A stretch of 64,000 nucleotides of DNA. Origin: Bdellovibrio bacteriovorus. GTDB taxonomy: Bacteria > Bdellovibrionota > Bdellovibrionia > Bdellovibrionales > Bdellovibrionaceae. The notes under the pieces were generated by a model. That model had not been told where the DNA came from and searched no databases. It worked only from the letters and a program-made list of their open reading frames with translations. Each line of letters opens with the position of its first letter. The first letter of the stretch is position 1. The translations under genes and the position numbers were made by a program. The stretch covers positions 186,841-250,840 of the forward strand of contig NZ_LUKF01000014.1 of assembly GCF_001592755.1 (NCBI RefSeq). Reading direction: 5' to 3'. Positions 25,838 to 33,263 of this stretch are shown piece by piece.

Positions 25838-25858
25838 TCTTCCGAAACATTCGGAGGA
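25838..25858 (+). promoter_or_regulatory. hairpin that pairs off the Shine-Dalgarno of the next gene
   Basis: TCTTCCGAA-aca-TTCGGAGGA folds into a 9-bp stem (one wobble) with a triloop. The ribosome site GGAGGA lies fully in the 3' strand, a few bases before the ATG at 25864. Confidence 0.6.
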
Positions 25859-25863
25859 ATGCC

Positions 25864-26247
25864 ATGAAACTTAGCGCTGCTCTTATCACTCTTTTGACTG
25901 CGTTTTCAGCTCAAGCCCAAACACCTGTAGTTCACGCCGTTTGCACTGGTAAAATTGATGACATCCAAGTGGTGTTTGAAATTCGTGACACTTACGCGGT
26001 TACTTTGAAACAAGGTCTTTTGACTATCGGTGAGGATACTATCAGCCTTCACTGCCGCGACAGCAAGAAATCAAAACTAGCTGATAAAACTTCTGTGTAT
26101 CAATGTGCAGAGTCTCGCAAAGGTGACGGTAAACTTCTTGTTGAAGTTGAGCGCGGAGTCACAGGTCATTTGATCGCGAACATCCAACGCGAACAAATCT
26201 ACCCAATGCCACCAGCGTCTTTGGGTTCGTTACTTTGTCTTGAATAA
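25864..26247 (+). CDS. small exported protein of unknown function
   Basis: The 127-aa product begins with a signal peptide (MKLSAALITLLTAFSAQAQ) and is then a soluble beta-rich domain with four cysteines (AVCTGK, LHCRD, YQCAES, LLCLE), enough for two disulfides in the periplasm. I do not recognise the family. The ribosome site is strong but lies in a hairpin, and a strong terminator follows, so this is a single-gene unit. Confidence 0.7.
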   Translation: MKLSAALITLLTAFSAQAQTPVVHAVCTGKIDDIQVVFEIRDTYAVTLKQGLLTIGEDTISLHCRDSKKSKLADKTSVYQCAESRKGDGKLLVEVERGVTGHLIANIQREQIYPMPPASLGSLLCLE

Positions 26248-26288
26248 TTATTTTGAATCAGAAATGAGTTTTGATTCCTATGTGTGTA

Positions 26289-26316
26289 GGGCCTCTGAAA
26301 AGAGGCCCTTTTTTTT
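26289..26316. terminator. bidirectional intrinsic terminator
   Basis: GGGCCTCT-gaaa-AGAGGCCC followed by T8; serves the exported protein gene and possibly the convergent peptidase-like gene. Confidence 0.9.
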
Positions 26317-26323
26317 ACCCGAA

Positions 26324-27070
26324 CTATTTTTCTTCAATCAGGCTAAGGACAGTCCAACGTAAAGGGATGCCGAACGCGAACTCTTTAAAGTCTTCGCGAC
26401 CGGCAGGACGAACGAAGTTTTCCGAACCCGCCTGAAGCCAAGTATAGCGTGTCGGGCTTTCGGGATCGATCACGCCGATCAGACCTTTTTCTTTATCTGC
26501 AAAGACCTTTAAGACAAAATGATTTCCTCGCACCGGAGGACGGTCATTAAGCATATCATCAGGAAAGGGTATGTCACGGCGAGGAGGAAAGCGTCCCCCA
26601 CGTCCTGGTGGGTTTTGCGGCCGAATCTCTGTATAGTTCAACATCAAGATTTGAATCTTGTCTGACCATACTTCTTCAATATTGAAATTCGTGCGGCCTT
26701 TGATAACGAAGTCACGCTTGATATTCAACTTAGTATCAAGAATTTTTAAAAAGCGGACTAGGTCTGTTTCCAGCAAGCCGCGATTGATCTCTATATAATG
26801 AGGGCGCAGTGCCTCGCCGGTTTCTTTAATAAGGTCTACCAACTCCTCTTTAGAAAAAGTTTGTGCCTGAAGCTGCAACCAGTTCGCGGCACTGGTAGGA
26901 CCACATAAAGAGCTCGATTGGTTAGCGGGAATCACACCACGATCATAAAAAAGTTCATCTTTTTGATCGAGCATAAGGTGGCGAAGTGCACCCTCTTCAG
27001 GAAGAGCCTGCGCCAGTGACACCGATCCCCAAAAGAGCACCGCCGTTAGTAAAAGTCCGATATTTTTCAT
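26324..27070 (-). CDS. exported C39-like cysteine peptidase family protein (putative)
   Basis: The 248-aa protein has a signal peptide (to about AQA, residue 22). SSLCGPTSAANWLQ places a Cys at 56 in the nucleophile context of papain-like/C39-like peptidases, GNHFVLKV gives a His at 184, and VIDPESP an Asp at 202, the usual order and spacing. A Pro/Arg/Gly-rich insert lies near 152-180. It probably acts in the periplasm or outside; whether it cuts peptides or is inactive cannot be said. The assignment rests on motif pattern only. Confidence 0.55.
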   Translation of the reverse strand: MKNIGLLLTAVLFWGSVSLAQALPEEGALRHLMLDQKDELFYDRGVIPANQSSSLCGPTSAANWLQLQAQTFSKEELVDLIKETGEALRPHYIEINRGLLETDLVRFLKILDTKLNIKRDFVIKGRTNFNIEEVWSDKIQILMLNYTEIRPQNPPGRGGRFPPRRDIPFPDDMLNDRPPVRGNHFVLKVFADKEKGLIGVIDPESPTRYTWLQAGSENFVRPAGREDFKEFAFGIPLRWTVLSLIEEK

Positions 27071-27398
27071 GAGCGCTGTTTTAGCAGAGTTCCGGTGATT
27101 CCCACAGGGGGCGCGGACCCATTCAGAAATCTTTCCAGTGTCGTCGTGTTCCTAGACCAAGGCCCGGATCCATAAGTTTTGCTAATACGTGTTATAACGG
27201 AATGCGTAATTCCTAAATTATTTCATATATTTAGAGCCATTTTGACCACCTTTCTTCGGCATCAACGTTGCATTAACGAAACAGTGTAGGCAGCGCGGGT
27301 TTGGGGGCGAATTTACCGCGAGCTGAGGGGGGCCAGACGGCTTCACTGGGAAAAAAATTCAGAACGTTAACCGAATTTAGACAGAAGCGAGTCAAAGT
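27071..27398. other. 328-bp intergenic region upstream of the ECF sigma gene
   Basis: Divergent promoters for the peptidase-like gene and the sigma operon must lie here. A perfect dyad GGAAT-gcgta-ATTCC at 27199-27213 could be an operator. A GC-rich stretch covers ~27290-27340. I see no coding frame with a ribosome site and no clear -35/-10 pair. Confidence 0.4.
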
Positions 27399-28019
27399 AT
27401 GGAGAGAGATCTTTTAGTATCGGATCTTGAACTGGTTGAAAAAGTAAAGTCTGGCGACAGACGTTCTTTTTCCGAACTCGTGAAACGACATCAGAGAAGT
27501 GTGCTGCGACTGAGTTTGAGGTTTGTGAAGGACATGGACACCGCGGAGGATGTGACGCAAGAAGCGTTCATCAAAGCTTACGAGAAGCTGAACTCATTTG
27601 AGGGCAGAGCTTCTTTCAAAAGCTGGTTGTTTCAAATCGCTGTGAATACAGCAAGAAACAAAATCCGTGAGTGGAAAAGGGAAACCGTCGATATAGATGA
27701 TGTGCAGCTGGCAGTGGATGCTGAAGCTGAAACAACTCTGGTTCACACGGCGGTGGCTGACATCCTTCAGCAAGAGGTGGAGAAGTTACCCTTCAAACAA
27801 AAAACAGCGTTGGTTCTTCGCGTTTACGAAGACCTTAGCTTTAACGAGATTGCCGATATTATGGAGTGTCCTTACGACACTGCGAAGGCGAATTACCGCC
27901 ACGCTCTCCTTAAACTTCGTCAAACTTTTGAGCAAAAAGCAGAGCTCAAAAATTGGACGGAAGAAGTAGGTGGTTTCTTTATGGAAGTGAATCAAAGATT
28001 TGCGGAAGCAGAAGGATAA
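27399..28019 (+). CDS. ECF RNA polymerase sigma factor (RpoE-like)
   Basis: The 206-aa protein has sigma region 2 (about 10-85: FSELVKRHQRSVLRLSLRFV, then DMDTAEDVTQEAFIKAYE and FKSWLFQIAVNTARN) and region 4 (about 135-185: LPFKQKTALVLRVYEDLSFN and EIADIMECPYDTAKANYRHA). It directs RNA polymerase to envelope-stress-type promoters. The next gene, 3 bases downstream, encodes a one-helix membrane protein that is the likely anti-sigma factor, followed by a Spy/CpxP-like periplasmic protein. Confidence 0.9.
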   Translation: MERDLLVSDLELVEKVKSGDRRSFSELVKRHQRSVLRLSLRFVKDMDTAEDVTQEAFIKAYEKLNSFEGRASFKSWLFQIAVNTARNKIREWKRETVDIDDVQLAVDAEAETTLVHTAVADILQQEVEKLPFKQKTALVLRVYEDLSFNEIADIMECPYDTAKANYRHALLKLRQTFEQKAELKNWTEEVGGFFMEVNQRFAEAEG

Positions 28020-28022
28020 TCA

Positions 28023-28493
28023 ATGGATCGTATGGATCGATTAGACAAAGTTCGAAAAGGACTTAAGAAAGCCGATGATCTTGAACTCCCGATGAATGAA
28101 GATTTCTTCAATCGTCTGCACGACAAGATCATGGCCGAGGTCGAGGAGACTGCAATTGCTCCCGCGCCGATGTTGATGACGCCACGAAATCTTTTGCGCT
28201 CTCACTGGAGAGGATGGCTTTATCCTGCAGGCGGTGTAACATCTCTTTTTATTTTGGCGTCACTCTTGCTCACTCAGGTGTCAAAAGTAAACCAATCCAT
28301 GCAACGCGTAGGATTGTTGAGCGATGGTCATGAAAGAATTGTAGCAGAAGCCTTGTTGTCCCCAGAGGATTTATCCCAGACTTTAATCAGCACTCAGAGC
28401 GAATCTGATTTTTATATGGACGTAGCTCGCGAATCATTCGAAAATTTATCAGGATCTAAATTCAATAAAATCATGGGTGAAAGCGGACGCTAA
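28023..28493 (+). CDS. probable membrane anti-sigma factor
   Basis: This 156-aa protein has a cytoplasmic N-terminus of ~60 residues, one membrane helix (about 65-83, WLYPAGGVTSLFILASLLL) and an ~75-residue outer domain. The position right after an ECF sigma gene and this topology are typical of anti-sigma factors, although no Zn-binding HxxxCxxC is present. The inner part would bind sigma; the outer part could respond to the Spy-like protein encoded next. Confidence 0.6.
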   Translation: MDRMDRLDKVRKGLKKADDLELPMNEDFFNRLHDKIMAEVEETAIAPAPMLMTPRNLLRSHWRGWLYPAGGVTSLFILASLLLTQVSKVNQSMQRVGLLSDGHERIVAEALLSPEDLSQTLISTQSESDFYMDVARESFENLSGSKFNKIMGESGR

Positions 28494-28507
28494 TCACCCA
28501 TTGTCGG

Positions 28508-28999
28508 GTGATAAAAGTGCGTTTGATTTTTCTGTTCACTATTTCAATTCTGTTTTCCACGTCGTTGGTTTCCGCTGCGCACGCGGCGGAAAAACGCAAT
28601 CAGCTGGAAGAGTTGCTTATTTGGAAAATGAGTGACGAATTAAAGCTGACTCCGGTGGAAGAAAAAAAGTTCACGGACATTGTTAAAAGCCTGAATCGGA
28701 AAAAAGCAGACCTCAATCACGAGTTGCAAGTCTCTGTTGAAAAAATGCAGAAGGCAGCGAACGCGAAATCCAAAGAGGACGAACTTACAAAGTACCGCAA
28801 AACGTTGCAAAGCTATGGACGAGTGGGTGAAGAGGAGTTCGATAAACTAAAACCCCTTCTGGGGTCAGAGCGAATGGCTCAATATCTGGTGATCAAGCAG
28901 GATTTAACGAATCGAATTAAATCCATGCTCGCCAATCCTGAAAGCAATGGCAAAGGAAGCAAAGCACTCCCTTCGCCAAAACTCATCGAAGAAAAATAA
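28508..28999 (+). CDS. periplasmic Spy/CpxP-like helical protein
   Basis: The 163-aa product has a signal peptide (to AHAAEK) and then an almost all-helical domain with KMSDELKLTPVEEKKFTDIV, which resembles the LTxxQ region of CpxP/Spy/ZraP-type periplasmic stress proteins. The start is a GTG 15 bases after the preceding stop. With the ECF sigma and anti-sigma genes it would form an envelope-stress circuit. The match is by pattern and context, not strong homology. Confidence 0.55.
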   Translation: MIKVRLIFLFTISILFSTSLVSAAHAAEKRNQLEELLIWKMSDELKLTPVEEKKFTDIVKSLNRKKADLNHELQVSVEKMQKAANAKSKEDELTKYRKTLQSYGRVGEEEFDKLKPLLGSERMAQYLVIKQDLTNRIKSMLANPESNGKGSKALPSPKLIEEK

Positions 29000-29287
29000 T
29001 TAGTTACAGTCAGAGTAGTTTTTGCCTGAACGGATACAAGCTTCGAACTCAGAACGATCTGGGCCGGCAGCTTTTGCGCACAATTGGATAGCGTCAGCGT
29101 AGTTGATGCCGTTGTTCTGTCTGATGATTTCAGAAACGTTGCAAGTCGCTTCGCCCAAACGGCAAAGTTGAGAAGCAAGTTCACGGTCACCGTGAGTCTT
29201 CTTCATCATTTCAGATACACAGTTTGAAGCCGCATTTGCAGCAGAAAAAGAAAGTACAACAGTTACCATAGCAATAAGTTGTTTCAT
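29000..29287 (-). CDS. small exported cysteine-rich protein
   Basis: The 95-aa protein has a signal peptide (MKQLIAMVTVVLSFSAANAA) and a ~75-residue mature part with six cysteines (NCVSE, LCRLGEATCNV, LCAKA, ACIRSG, DCN), consistent with three disulfides. I do not recognise the family. It ends exactly against the convergent Spy-like gene. The ribosome site AAAGGAGAA is good but can pair with an upstream complement. Confidence 0.75.
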   Translation of the reverse strand: MKQLIAMVTVVLSFSAANAASNCVSEMMKKTHGDRELASQLCRLGEATCNVSEIIRQNNGINYADAIQLCAKAAGPDRSEFEACIRSGKNYSDCN

Positions 29288-29289
29288 GG

Positions 29290-29326
29290 TTTCTCCTTTA
29301 GATGCCGCCTGCGTATCAAGGAGAAA
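29290..29326 (-). promoter_or_regulatory. inverted repeat covering the ribosome site of the Cys-rich protein
   Basis: On the minus strand TTTCTCCTT (29326-29318) and AAGGAGAAA (29298-29290) are perfect 9-base complements separated by 19 bases. The second arm contains the Shine-Dalgarno, 3 bases before the ATG. Confidence 0.55.
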
Positions 29327-29477
29327 AATTGATGTCTATGTGGAAAATCGTAATATTCGGGCTCGTGGAACACTTTGAGGATAGGACAGAAGTTTATTAG
29401 GTCTGGGAAATGTTTCGCTTTTTATGGCGGAACACTTCCCAGGACATTATCTCAGAAAATTTCGTGGAACAGCTAAA

Positions 29478-29657
29478 CTAAGGAGCTTGTTCTTCGGAAT
29501 CGTCTTCAACATTACCTTGGAATTGTTGTTCGCTTTGTTGGCTACCAGGCTGCTGTTGTTGTTGGCCTTGGTTGCGTGACTCTTTTTCCAGGTTTTGTTC
29601 TTTAGAAGGGATTTTCGAAGACTGCTGATTCTGTTGGTTCATGTTTTGATTAGCCAT
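29478..29657 (-). CDS. 59-aa Gln/Asn-rich hydrophilic protein
   Basis: A short frame with an excellent ribosome site (GGAGGTGATAT directly before the ATG) encodes 59 residues, 18 of them Gln and 7 Asn, with Ser, Glu and Lys and no hydrophobic core. It begins MANQNMNQQNQQSS and ends with EDDSEEQAP. It should be disordered, like small hydrophilins or stress proteins. I do not recognise it. It stands alone between the Cys-rich protein and a lipoprotein gene on the same strand. A perfect dyad lies in its upstream region. Confidence 0.7.
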   Translation of the reverse strand: MANQNMNQQNQQSSKIPSKEQNLEKESRNQGQQQQQPGSQQSEQQFQGNVEDDSEEQAP

Positions 29658-29687
29658 ATATCACCTCCTACGGTTGATCTGCCCTTA

Positions 29688-29704
29688 TTGTACTCAATAC
29701 AATC
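29688..29704. promoter_or_regulatory. perfect dyad upstream of the Gln-rich gene
   Basis: ATTGTA-ctcaa-TACAAT is a perfect 6+6 inverted repeat 30 bases before the ATG at 29657. TACAAT could double as a -10 box, so this may be an operator. Confidence 0.4.
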
Positions 29705-29736
29705 GTGAGAAGGTGATAGTGTGTGATTAATCAGTA

Positions 29737-30462
29737 TTAATTCTGCAATCCTGTGCGAATTAAAACTAGATCAGCTGACTTTTTAGCGAGGTCCATCATT
29801 TGTTCCTTGTACAAAGTCGCGACTTTCTCAGGACCAAGCTTCAGGGCCTCCGCACAAGTTTTGCCCGTTTTAAATGCCAGATCTTCTGGCGTGATATTCA
29901 CCGTGGCTTCCAACTCTTTTGTTTTCACATTCCAGAGTTGCGCACGCAACAGCGTGTAGCCTTGCAAGTCTCCTTTCACGTTCGTGGTAGATTGGCAGAA
30001 GAAGCCAAAACCCGCGCGATAATTTGTGTAAGACTCATGAGTTGCCGGGTGAATGACGAAGAGGTATTTTGCCCCTTGTTTTTCGGCTTCGGTGCCTAGA
30101 TATTCTTGAAGAGCTTGATAGCGATTGCCAAGGTAAATGTCCTTTAACTGGGCTCCGGTTTCTTTCCCTGTTTTAATCACTACGGGATCTACATTCAGCT
30201 CGAAGACTTTTTTATTTTTATCCTTCAAGCTGTTCTGAATTTCAGCGGCCACACTTTGATTTAAAGACCAGGTGCTGATGTTGGCGGACATTTCTTTATT
30301 GGTCTTTTTATTTGTGCCTACATACTTTACCGGAAGCGTGTCATCAAAAAGAGCGACAACACCCACGTCGTTTAATTTTTGCAAACGTGTTTCTGGTTTT
30401 GAGGTGGTGGTGCAGGCGAAAAGAAGTGCGGATGCGCAAGTAAGAACAACATACTTCATCAT
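29737..30462 (-). CDS. lipoprotein of unknown function
   Basis: The start at 30462 has GGAGG 6 bases before it and gives MMKYVVLTCASALLFAC, a lipoprotein signal with Cys near 17. The mature part (~225 aa) is a mixed alpha/beta soluble domain without motifs I recognise; NVDPVVIK, YLFVIHPATHESY and LRAQLWNVKTKELE suggest strands. Longer in-frame starts lack a ribosome site. The ribosome site can pair with an upstream ATCCTC. Confidence 0.7.
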   Translation of the reverse strand: MMKYVVLTCASALLFACTTTSKPETRLQKLNDVGVVALFDDTLPVKYVGTNKKTNKEMSANISTWSLNQSVAAEIQNSLKDKNKKVFELNVDPVVIKTGKETGAQLKDIYLGNRYQALQEYLGTEAEKQGAKYLFVIHPATHESYTNYRAGFGFFCQSTTNVKGDLQGYTLLRAQLWNVKTKELEATVNITPEDLAFKTGKTCAEALKLGPEKVATLYKEQMMDLAKKSADLVLIRTGLQN

Positions 30463-30466
30463 TTGA

Positions 30467-30492
30467 ATCCTCCGGGAACTTTGAAAGAGGAT
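30467..30492 (-). promoter_or_regulatory. hairpin covering the ribosome site of the 30462 lipoprotein gene
   Basis: On the minus strand ATCCTC (30492-30487) can pair with GAGGAT (30472-30467), which holds the Shine-Dalgarno; 14-base loop. Confidence 0.4.
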
Positions 30493-30537
30493 ACGAATTT
30501 TTAAAGACGAAGTCATCGTCAGGAAAAAACAACTAGG

Positions 30538-31599
30538 CTATTTTGCGGCGCTCAGATTTTGGATCAAATCTTTCAAACCTTGGTTTGGATCTTTTGATTT
30601 TTCCAAGGATTTGCAGGTTTCAATGAAACGAGAATAATTGGATCCGACAAGTTCATAAAGTTTTTCGAACTCACTCAAGTCCTGCATATATGTCTTATAA
30701 ACAAGAAGGCGGGCGTTGTTCAACTTCAGTTCGGGGAACTTTGCATAGTTGTCTGTCAACATCTGCGGCTGGATCTCTTTAACGAACTTGTCCTGAATTT
30801 CGTGAATCCGCCGAAGACGTTGTGCCTCGTCACGTTTATTGGAGGGAAGATTTTTATACCAGTTTTCTAAATCCTTAAGCTCCGCAGAGATGAACTTCGA
30901 GAATGTTTTGCTGTCAGAACTTTCTTTTTGAATTTCTTTTAACGTCGGAGAATTTGGGCCTTCGCGTTTTAAATAAAACTGTTCGGCGCCTTTATTGCCT
31001 AAGAATGTTGCCAAACGTTCGTTAAAGTCCGCGGAATTTTTGATGTACAAGGTCGCATGCACGGTTTCGTGAATGATCGTGTTCACCAAAGTATAATCGT
31101 CATAGCGAAGCATGGAACTTAAAATAGGGTCGTTAAACCAACCTAATGTGCTGTAAGCAGAAACACCCCGCATGTATGTATCGAGATCTTCTTTCTGCAT
31201 TTCTTTTTCAAGTTCTTGAGCGTCGGCCTCATTGAAGAAGCCCTTGTAAGGCATCTTTCCCATGAATGGATACGACCATTGATAATGCTTTAATTCCCAA
31301 CGTGGGGCCGCACTCACGACATACGTGACATAAGGTCGACCTAGTTCCACGTAAGACGTGTAGTTTTTTGTCGCGGTCAAGTGCAGCTCTTGCTCGGCAA
31401 ATACGCGGGCCTCTTGAGCTAAGCGCAATTTCTGCTTTTTACTGTCTTCTAGTTTAGGATCTTTTAAAGCTTCCTCTAAAGGGACGCGACTGCTCAGCAA
31501 TTGCATTTGTCCCATGCCAGATTTCATCAGATAGCCCATCTGGCATCCCGTCAGACCTATCAGAAGAGTGGCTAGAGTCAGAGATTTTAGAGCACCCAA
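30538..31599 (-). CDS. putative aminopeptidase lipoprotein (HExxH, PF10023-like)
   Basis: The 353-aa protein is read from a TTG at 31599, supported because it gives a proper lipoprotein signal (MGALKSLTLATLLIGLTGC) and overlaps the end of the beta-barrel gene. IIHETVHATLYI near 190 is a zinc HExxH motif, followed by NSADFNERLATFLGNKGA with the third-ligand Glu, a pattern of predicted aminopeptidases. It would act in the periplasm, anchored to a membrane, trimming peptides. Cotranscribed with the beta-barrel gene. Confidence 0.75.
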   Translation of the reverse strand: MGALKSLTLATLLIGLTGCQMGYLMKSGMGQMQLLSSRVPLEEALKDPKLEDSKKQKLRLAQEARVFAEQELHLTATKNYTSYVELGRPYVTYVVSAAPRWELKHYQWSYPFMGKMPYKGFFNEADAQELEKEMQKEDLDTYMRGVSAYSTLGWFNDPILSSMLRYDDYTLVNTIIHETVHATLYIKNSADFNERLATFLGNKGAEQFYLKREGPNSPTLKEIQKESSDSKTFSKFISAELKDLENWYKNLPSNKRDEAQRLRRIHEIQDKFVKEIQPQMLTDNYAKFPELKLNNARLLVYKTYMQDLSEFEKLYELVGSNYSRFIETCKSLEKSKDPNQGLKDLIQNLSAAK

Positions 31600-32156
31600 G
31601 TGATGCCCGCACGAACTGAAGAGTCATCCGTTTGCATGCCGCCACCAATGGGCGTCTTCCAAACGTCATAGCTCAACTTGATCCCGAAGGTCTCTGTCAT
31701 TTGAATTTTTAAACCGGCGCCGTAACTGGGAACGGTCGCATTTTCAGGTTCGATCGTATAGGAGTCCTGTCCTTCGATTTTAACTTCTTGGAAACGGCTG
31801 ATCTGCGCGCCGCCACCCTTGATGTAGGGTTGAAACAAAGATTTTTTATCCGCGAAAACCAGAATCAGGTCCGCACCCATGATTTGGGATTTTTGCGTTG
31901 TTGTACGTTGAGGATCCGAAGAATTCGCTTTTTCTTCACGCAAGCCGCGCGCGTCTGTGTAGCTCAGTTCCAGCGCGAGACGTTCCAGAAAGTAGATTGA
32001 GATCGAGCCCGTGATAGATTCAGAGTCGAAGGAGTTGTTTTCATCAAAAGTCGTCGTTTTTCGTCCGTAAGAAAGACCCAATTCCGTATAAAGAGCATGG
32101 GCCGGGGAAGACATGAACAAAACGGTCAGAACAAAGACAGAAAATACTTTTTTCAT
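31587..32156 (-). CDS. outer-membrane beta-barrel protein
   Basis: The 189-aa product has a signal peptide (to SPAHA) and repeated amphipathic strands ending in an aromatic/aliphatic C-terminus (AGITWVL), typical of 8-strand OmpW/OmpX-like barrels; YIKGGGAQ and YGAGLKIQM are strand-turn patterns. No Shine-Dalgarno is visible. TAGAAT lies 8 bases before the ATG with CTGTCA 17 bases further up, so the mRNA may be leaderless. Its stop overlaps the aminopeptidase start. Confidence 0.7.
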   Translation of the reverse strand: MKKVFSVFVLTVLFMSSPAHALYTELGLSYGRKTTTFDENNSFDSESITGSISIYFLERLALELSYTDARGLREEKANSSDPQRTTTQKSQIMGADLILVFADKKSLFQPYIKGGGAQISRFQEVKIEGQDSYTIEPENATVPSYGAGLKIQMTETFGIKLSYDVWKTPIGGGMQTDDSSVRAGITWVL

Positions 32157-32288
32157 ATCTTTTCATTCTAGCAAGGACTGTGGCGAGTGACAGAAATTTA
32201 AGACCGCAGCTAGACAAAAGTGGAAATGGAAACCAGAAATGGTGTTGATGAGTCATCCTAAAGTCCAAGTGGCGATCTCTAGCAGCTC

Positions 32289-33173
32289 TTAATTTCTATT
32301 CACCAGAACAGGAGGCGCGTAGTTCACGGTGAACGAAAATTTAATATGGATATAACCATCTTCCTGCACCATTTCAGGAGGAGGATTAGGGAAAACCTTG
32401 GCATCACGAAACGCGTTCACTGCTGCGGCATCAAATGCCGGAATGCCGGAACTTTTCATGATCAAAGACTGACGAAGGTATCCGTTTTTATCCAAAAGAA
32501 ATTCGATGTGGGTGACCCAGTTGCGATTTCCCGCATTCACCAAAGTCAGTCGATCAAATCTATCAATAGCTTGTTGCACTCGGCTTTCCCAGCGATAGCG
32601 AACCAGCTCTTCCATGCGTGCATAGAACGTATAGAACAAATAGCGATCCGTATTGAGTGCGGTGAAGGAACCCACTTTCATTTCGTTCGGCATAGTTTCG
32701 CCGATCGTGGACATGCCCTCGTTGAAGCGATTCATCTCTTGCAAATCTTTACTGATGTCGACCTCTTTAAAGCCATCCTTGTCCATACTTGGATGAGATT
32801 CGGTATTGCGCGATCTTTGGGGCGGGGTCGGCGTCGGTTTTTTCGGTTCCGAAACCGCAGCTTGATTGCTGCGATTTGTAGTCATCCCTGATTGAGCAGC
32901 GCGAGTTTCTTCTTTCACACGTTGTTTTTGTTCAGAAAGGAATTTCGCCAAAGTGTCGTCTTCAGGAAGCTTCATTTTTTCAGGAACTATCGCTTGTCGA
33001 ACGATTTGCTGCTCTTTGGGTTTCAGGGCCTGCATGATCTGCGCTTCCGGTGTCAGTTCCACTTCAATAGTTTCCGGTTCAGGAAGCTGAAATTTCGGCG
33101 CGATCCAAATTACTGTCCCCATTAAGAGGAAGTGAACTAAAACGCTAATAAAGACGGCGCGAATAACAGGCAT
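32289..33173 (-). CDS. TonB-family C-terminal-domain protein
   Basis: A single N-terminal membrane anchor (about 5-25, FISVLVHFLLMGTVIWI) is followed by a Pro/Lys-rich spacer and a C-terminal TonB-like domain (about 195-290): FLLDKNGYLRQSLIMKSSGI, then AFDAAAVNAFRDAKVFPNPP. TonB proteins carry proton-motive energy to outer-membrane receptors; similar AgmX/TolA-like proteins serve motility or envelope integrity. TATATT lies 5 bases before the ATG and no Shine-Dalgarno is seen, suggesting a leaderless mRNA. It is divergent from the PilZ gene. Confidence 0.8.
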   Translation of the reverse strand: MPVIRAVFISVLVHFLLMGTVIWIAPKFQLPEPETIEVELTPEAQIMQALKPKEQQIVRQAIVPEKMKLPEDDTLAKFLSEQKQRVKEETRAAQSGMTTNRSNQAAVSEPKKPTPTPPQRSRNTESHPSMDKDGFKEVDISKDLQEMNRFNEGMSTIGETMPNEMKVGSFTALNTDRYLFYTFYARMEELVRYRWESRVQQAIDRFDRLTLVNAGNRNWVTHIEFLLDKNGYLRQSLIMKSSGIPAFDAAAVNAFRDAKVFPNPPPEMVQEDGYIHIKFSFTVNYAPPVLVNRN

Positions 33174-33214
33174 GTCTCAATATAAGACGAAACTGGACCT
33201 TGGTGCAAGACGGC

Positions 33215-33241
33215 TAAAGTTGAAACATATTTTACCGATAA
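33215..33241 (+). promoter_or_regulatory. sigma-28 (FliA)-type promoter for the PilZ gene
   Basis: TAAAGTTG, 11 bases, then ACCGATAA matches the E. coli FliA consensus TAAAGTTT-N11-GCCGATAA at 14 of 16 positions with exact spacing. It ends 22 bases before the ATG at 33264. Confidence 0.7.
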
Positions 33242-33263
33242 GAAATGAGTCACAGGGGGAAAA

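Noticed and set aside
29333-29401. 22-codon plus-strand frame after AAGGAG
   Set aside because: Too short to support; the AAGGAG is explained as the arm that pairs with the ribosome site of the opposite gene.
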